The notes beneath the pieces were generated by a model. The model saw only the letters and a program-made list of their open reading frames with translations. It did not search any database and was not told the origin of the DNA. From assembly GCA_964484325.1 (NCBI GenBank), contig CAZAEE010000004.1:16043-80042 (forward strand): 64,000 nucleotides of DNA, read 5' to 3'. Shown here one piece after another: positions 61,201 through 64,000 of the stretch (position 1 is the stretch's first letter; the number at the start of each line of letters is the position of its first letter). The position numbers and the translations under genes are program-made. The DNA is from CAYLXX01 sp964484325 (lineage in GTDB: Bacteria > Patescibacteriota > Microgenomatia > UBA1406 > GWC2-37-13).

Positions 61201-62098
61201 CATTTTTGTGTTTTTCGGCTTCTTTTTCCTCTTTTTCCAAACCCTCTTTTTTGCCAAGAATTTTTTTATTTAAGTCTTCTTTGGAAATACCGAGTTTCAC
61301 AAGAATTCGTGCACCCACTCCTTCACCTTCTTCATATAAGGCAAGGAGAACATGCTCAGGTGAGATAAACTCAAATCCGAGTTTTCGGGCAATTACCAGT
61401 GAAGTATCAACAATCAGCTTAACTCGGGGAGAAATCTGAGGAAGCTCTTTGGAAGATTCCTTTTTGTAAACTTTTGCCAGCTCTTCTTCAACCATTTGCG
61501 GTTGCACTTTCATATCAGCTAGAAGTTTGTAGATCTCGCCGTCGGCAATTAATCCATGCAGAACATGCTCACTATCTACATAGGTATTACCTAACTCTTT
61601 CGCTTTGGTATTGGCTGAAAGAAATACCCGATTCGATCGCTGTGTCAGATGGGTCATAATATCTAGATCGCCTCGTTTTTGAGTATCCAGATGAGATGTC
61701 AAAGCCGGAGAAGTTACCGGTGGCATAGCAGCATCTGAAGGTTTATCTTTGTGATCGTTTTTTAAATCACCTGTGGGAACAACCGGATGAAGACCAGGAT
61801 CTAGAATGGGCGACGTTGGTTGATGCATAGGCACAGAAGAAGATGATAAGGCTGCCGAAACTGTACCGGCACTTGTTTCATTAAGCGAGCTTTTTTCTGG
61901 TGCTGGCACCGGCGAAGATCCAATTCCGGAAAAAGATTGTCCTGTAGCTGGACTACCTACGCCTGAGAAAGTTGGTGCCACAGGCGGCACGACAGATTGT
62001 TGAAAAAATGGAGGAGTTACCGGTGCTGGCCCGGATACAGGAGGAATATGATTTGCATTCTGAGGTGGTTTTTTTATAAAATCAAAAAATCCAGCCAT
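58286..62098 (-). CDS. clpC: ClpC-like AAA+ unfoldase with repeat insertion, disordered N-terminus and C-terminal zinc ribbon
   Basis: 1270 residues from ATG 62098 (ClpC is about 810). Layout: Pro/Ser-rich disordered region (1-140), two Clp_N repeats (about 145-285), AAA1 with Walker A GEAGVGKT (346-353) and Walker B FIDEI, a short middle helix pair, AAA2 with Walker A GPTGVGKT (685-692), pore loop GYVGY, Walker B LFDEV and sensor-1 TSNIG (797-801). Then comes an insertion of four repeats (about 821-1046), after which AAA2 resumes (arginine finger FKPELINRFDE, sensor-2 GARPLRRAI). A C2-C2 zinc ribbon (C1208, C1211, C1227, C1230) and a disordered tail end it. Confidence 0.93.
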   Translation of the reverse strand: MAGFFDFIKKPPQNANHIPPVSGPAPVTPPFFQQSVVPPVAPTFSGVGSPATGQSFSGIGSSPVPAPEKSSLNETSAGTVSAALSSSSVPMHQPTSPILDPGLHPVVPTGDLKNDHKDKPSDAAMPPVTSPALTSHLDTQKRGDLDIMTHLTQRSNRVFLSANTKAKELGNTYVDSEHVLHGLIADGEIYKLLADMKVQPQMVEEELAKVYKKESSKELPQISPRVKLIVDTSLVIARKLGFEFISPEHVLLALYEEGEGVGARILVKLGISKEDLNKKILGKKEGLEKEEKEAEKHKNVIDQFTIDLTAKAAQGLLDPVVERSDVIERVIHILSRRTKNNPALVGEAGVGKTAVVEGLAQKISSRQVPEPLLDKRILQLDLMSVIAGASHRGEFEERMKNLIEEIKASQGKIIMFIDEIHNIVGAGSSGEGSLDASNFLKPALARGEMQLIGATTLTEYRKYIEKDPALERRFQPVLVPEPTEEQAIKMLEAIKDKYEAFHKVKIPQDVIEAAVKLSKRYVGDRFLPDKAVDLIDEAASAVRLPLLSLPEEIHSLESRIAELSQERTEAEKSGDQVKARILKSKIDDIQAGLHEKQEEFNVKKGQTTTAVTEDIIKDIVSRWTGIPVVKISGSEMEKLAKLEDIMHQRLIDQEAAVQSVAQAVRRGRAGLKSTKRPIGSFVFLGPTGVGKTELAKTLADILFGQEEAMVRFDMTEYMEKHEVAKLLGAPPGYVGYEEGGKLTESVRRKPYSVVLFDEVEKAHPDIFNILLQILDDGRLTDNKGHVISFKNTVVICTSNIGTQTIQDEMLKSGKAEIEEPTVLSTYTFSPRGRELMTIGPKYFEREGESAMWKPGMLLDYFAGQQIQKLTSGDQIMFPMQGYQTHTISSQGVEIITNGETVYWRMSTTAKEWQVGTLIDYFKENIVMNALPDAPDEQLPTVRLKTHAFTPGDLEIITYKDRFWRRKADAKDWETGLLKDYFAGQTVAAANGKVGVFPTAYWDVHTFSPLGKEVVIVGDILWVRQQDAKVWTQTSLKDYFGQNFPLEKELSEKNKVEAETDKKKYDLVKDKVMAELRKFFKPELINRFDEVIVFEPLRFKDMMAIVKLQLKSVTKLLEEQEMGFSYTEATIKEIVRSGFDPIYGARPLRRAIQKLIENPISSLIIEKKINPGDAILADFDGEHFVFNIEKVELVAGSAIAPKTRKHFICQTCANSFSTEVSDHATPICTRCASKNLKEIADTPTQEILAPSTPTPPSSVPPSLDRYMNQTN
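58960..59640 (-). repeat. Four tandem ~59-residue repeats inserted in AAA2 of ClpC
   Basis: Each unit begins with (T/V)-(Y/H)-(T/A)-(F/I)-(S/T): TYTFSP, THTISS, THAFTP, VHTFSP; continues with G-x-E-(L/I/V)-(M/I/V)-(T/I/V), an aromatic strand (YFER, VYWR, RFWRR, ILWVR), a Trp (MWKPG, EWQVG, DWETG, VWTQT) and ends L-(L/I/K)-DYF. Starts in ATG-based numbering are 825, 884, 945 and 1003. It replaces the segment between TSNIG and the arginine-finger helix. Confidence 0.9.
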
Positions 62099-62104
62099 AG
62101 ACTC

Positions 62105-62133
62105 ATTATGGAGAATGACGCCCAATTTGTCAA
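62105..62133 (-). promoter_or_regulatory. clpC promoter, leaderless geometry
   Basis: On the reverse strand TTGACA (62133-62128), 17-bp spacer, CATAAT (62110-62105), then 6 nt to ATG 62098. It excludes the upstream TTG codon at 62125 as a start because that lies within the promoter. Confidence 0.7.
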
Positions 62134-62142
62134 TCGATCGCC

Positions 62143-64000
62143 ATGATAAAAAAACTGATAATTAGCCTTTGTATCGTGTTTATTTTACTTCTGATTTTTT
62201 TCATAATTTTAATCCGCAGAAATAATATAAAAACTCCCTCAATCAGTCAACTGCCATCAACAGGGGTCAGTGTTAAAGAGCCGACCAAAAAATCACTTAC
62301 TTCACGTGAAGCGTCATTCATCAACCAATTTCAAAGTTCAACTACCAACTCAAGTTTAACCACCGGGTTTCAGACGTATGAAACAAAAGACTTTAAAGCT
62401 TCATATTCGCCAATAATCGGTAAAATCATTATTATCAAAAAATCTCCTCAGGCAGACACCGCTATCCAAGCCTGGGCAAGAACCAATAGCATAAGCAATC
62501 TCATCACAGATCCAGATTATTTTCTCCTTCAAGAAGATAATCAGGTCACTACCTACTCAGATGATCCAGTTACCCATACAAACCAACAAATTCTCTCGTT
62601 GTCACCTACTGATCAATCTCGCTTGGAATCTGCCATCAGTCATTTACCTTATGACTCACCCAATGTAAATGTGACCTATTCAAGAAAGGCAGACGCTATC
62701 CTGGTTCAGAAAAAAAATGACGCGGGGCTCGCTGAATTTTCTCAATGGGCAGCAACCAATCATGTTGATGATCTGGCTAATGGAGGCACTAATGGCAGCA
62801 GTAATGGTATTTTTGTCACTACCCAGACACCTCCTGATGTTGCCGAACCGACAGTCATTGCAGCAAACGCGAATATCACTCCCACTCCGGGAAGCGATCT
62901 GCAAAATACCTACTCTGTTTTAAGCAACATCTTTCGAATGGCACTTAACGTCATTCCGACACCAATACCTACGGCGATTCAGATTATTCCTTCAGGATTT
63001 CCTACCCCTCAACCGAATCCGTCTGATGTTACAGATGTATTAAATTTGATTAGCTCGTATGGGCTGCCGGCACCAAACGAACAGGAAGCCTTACGGATGA
63101 AAAATAACTTAACTTCAGAAGATCAAGCCAATTGGGCAGCTTCTCAACTACTCAGTGCTGAACGTTTCGACAAAAACCACAGTATCAACGTGAAGCGGTT
63201 CCTCACGACCGCCTGGCTCTGGTATGAAACCGACAAAAGAGGTTCTTCCTGGCCAGATCCTTATAGTATCAACTGCAACGATACTGCTTCACTGAGCCAA
63301 GTTTCTGTGCTTTGTTCAACTTCAAACTTTCAAGTAGCTGGTTATCAGGCTGCTTCTCGTCGAAATGATTATGTCAGATTTTTTCAAACACTCTACACAG
63401 TTGGACAACTTCAGCAAACTATGCAGGATGCGGTCAACAATAGTAACAAAGCACTCGCGCCAAAATGGAATTACAGATCACCAGACCAACAGACTGGGTT
63501 AGTTTCAGAATTTCTCAGCCAACTTTCATCAGCATCAATTTCCGATATATCTCCAAATGATAATTTTTCAAACCGCCGAACTCAATTTTTTACACTCATT
63601 TTAGGCAAAGATCCTCGGATGGTAATTGCATTAAACTCGGTAGCAGTCAGTGATAATGATTTACTTGCACAGCTGAGAGGAAACGGTTGTCCCTACGGAT
63701 CCAGTTATTATTGTGATAGTCGACAAATACTTTCCAACATGATCGCCGCGTTGTATCTTTTTGAAACAAATCAAAATTCAATCACCAGTATTACCCCCAC
63801 TAGTGGAATTCAACTTCCACCTCCTGCTTCACGAAATCTGGCATCGGTTGTAGAGTGGGCTCGAAGAATCAATGAGACATTAGAATTTGGCTCTGTCTGG
63901 CGCGGATATTATAATAAAGAAGTACAACCGCCATCAAATGGTAGCTATACAGCATTTTACAGACAAGGATTAAATCCAGGTACGACTCGGACTGGTATTT
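62143..64000 (+). CDS. Large membrane-anchored extracellular protein, unknown function (partial, runs off the window)
   Basis: 619 codons from ATG 62143 without a stop before the right edge. A basic start and one helix (LIISLCIVFILLLIFFIIL) anchor it. Two similar ~40-residue blocks follow: FKASYSPIIGKIIIIKKSPQ with WARTNSISNLI, and VNVTYSRKADAILVQKKND with WAATNHVDDLA, so a small domain is duplicated. A Thr/Pro linker (IPTPIPTAIQ) leads to a helical region with several Cys (SCPYGSSYYCD-like) and many Trp/Tyr. Divergent from clpC by 44 bp. No family recognised; codon use and composition match neighbouring genes. Confidence 0.75.
   Translation, partial: MIKKLIISLCIVFILLLIFFIILIRRNNIKTPSISQLPSTGVSVKEPTKKSLTSREASFINQFQSSTTNSSLTTGFQTYETKDFKASYSPIIGKIIIIKKSPQADTAIQAWARTNSISNLITDPDYFLLQEDNQVTTYSDDPVTHTNQQILSLSPTDQSRLESAISHLPYDSPNVNVTYSRKADAILVQKKNDAGLAEFSQWAATNHVDDLANGGTNGSSNGIFVTTQTPPDVAEPTVIAANANITPTPGSDLQNTYSVLSNIFRMALNVIPTPIPTAIQIIPSGFPTPQPNPSDVTDVLNLISSYGLPAPNEQEALRMKNNLTSEDQANWAASQLLSAERFDKNHSINVKRFLTTAWLWYETDKRGSSWPDPYSINCNDTASLSQVSVLCSTSNFQVAGYQAASRRNDYVRFFQTLYTVGQLQQTMQDAVNNSNKALAPKWNYRSPDQQTGLVSEFLSQLSSASISDISPNDNFSNRRTQFFTLILGKDPRMVIALNSVAVSDNDLLAQLRGNGCPYGSSYYCDSRQILSNMIAALYLFETNQNSITSITPTSGIQLPPPASRNLASVVEWARRINETLEFGSVWRGYYNKEVQPPSNGSYTAFYRQGLNPGTTRTGI

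Overview
The window looks like a chromosomal segment of a Candidate Phyla Radiation (Patescibacteria) bacterium, most likely of the Microgenomates group; that placement is inferred from gene content and style and was not computed. Supporting signs are very tight gene packing, short core proteins (RpoB 1068 aa), many GT-C membrane glycosyltransferases, secreted proteins anchored by an N-terminal membrane segment with Pro/Thr linkers, a two-helix VirB2/TrbC-like membrane protein, and almost no Shine-Dalgarno sequences. UGA is used as a stop codon and a release factor 2 gene is present, so the UGA recoding known from Gracilibacteria/SR1 does not apply.

Layout. 1-15.6 kb: surface-glycan cluster with seven polytopic GT-C type or related membrane proteins (plus the tail of another), one Wzx-like flippase and four soluble GT2/GT4 glycosyltransferases. 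15.6-18.7 kb: CPBP protease, a secreted seven-bladed propeller with a dockerin-like tail, a frameshifted XRE regulator and a small membrane protein. 18.7-25.8 kb: rpoD, dnaG, a PilM-like/LytR_C fusion, an orphan sensor kinase and prfB. 26-35 kb: an M64-like metallopeptidase, the remnant of a related secreted protein, ftsE-ftsX with a coiled-coil C39-like cell-wall enzyme, VanZ, a CAP-domain protein and a nucleotidyltransferase. 35-46 kb: rpoB-rpoC-rpsL-rpsG-fusA behind a near-ideal promoter with a terminator-like hairpin in its leader. 46-49 kb: DNA repair genes (dinB, nth, mutY). 48.7-55 kb: secreted or membrane proteins including a second M64-like metallopeptidase. 55-64 kb: tRNA-Ser, recF, pyrH-like kinase, a membrane/M50 operon, a highly modified clpC and a large partial membrane-anchored protein.

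Themes. At most heads of transcription units a TATAAT-like box ends only 5-9 nt before the start codon, implying leaderless mRNAs; the long rpoB leader is the exception. ftsE, ftsX and the C39-like protein form a plausible division cell-wall hydrolysis module. The most unusual object is the ClpC-like ATPase: about 225 residues made of four ~59-residue repeats sit in the second AAA+ module where ClpC/ClpA carry the ClpP-docking loop, and the protein also has a long disordered N-terminus and a C-terminal zinc ribbon. Other noteworthy points are an 86-nt out-of-frame rpoC/rpsL overlap, a perfect palindrome inside the dinB promoter, two base-excision glycosylases lacking the 4Fe-4S ligands, and the eroded remnant of a secreted gene. 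No rRNA, CRISPR array, insertion sequence or phage gene was seen.
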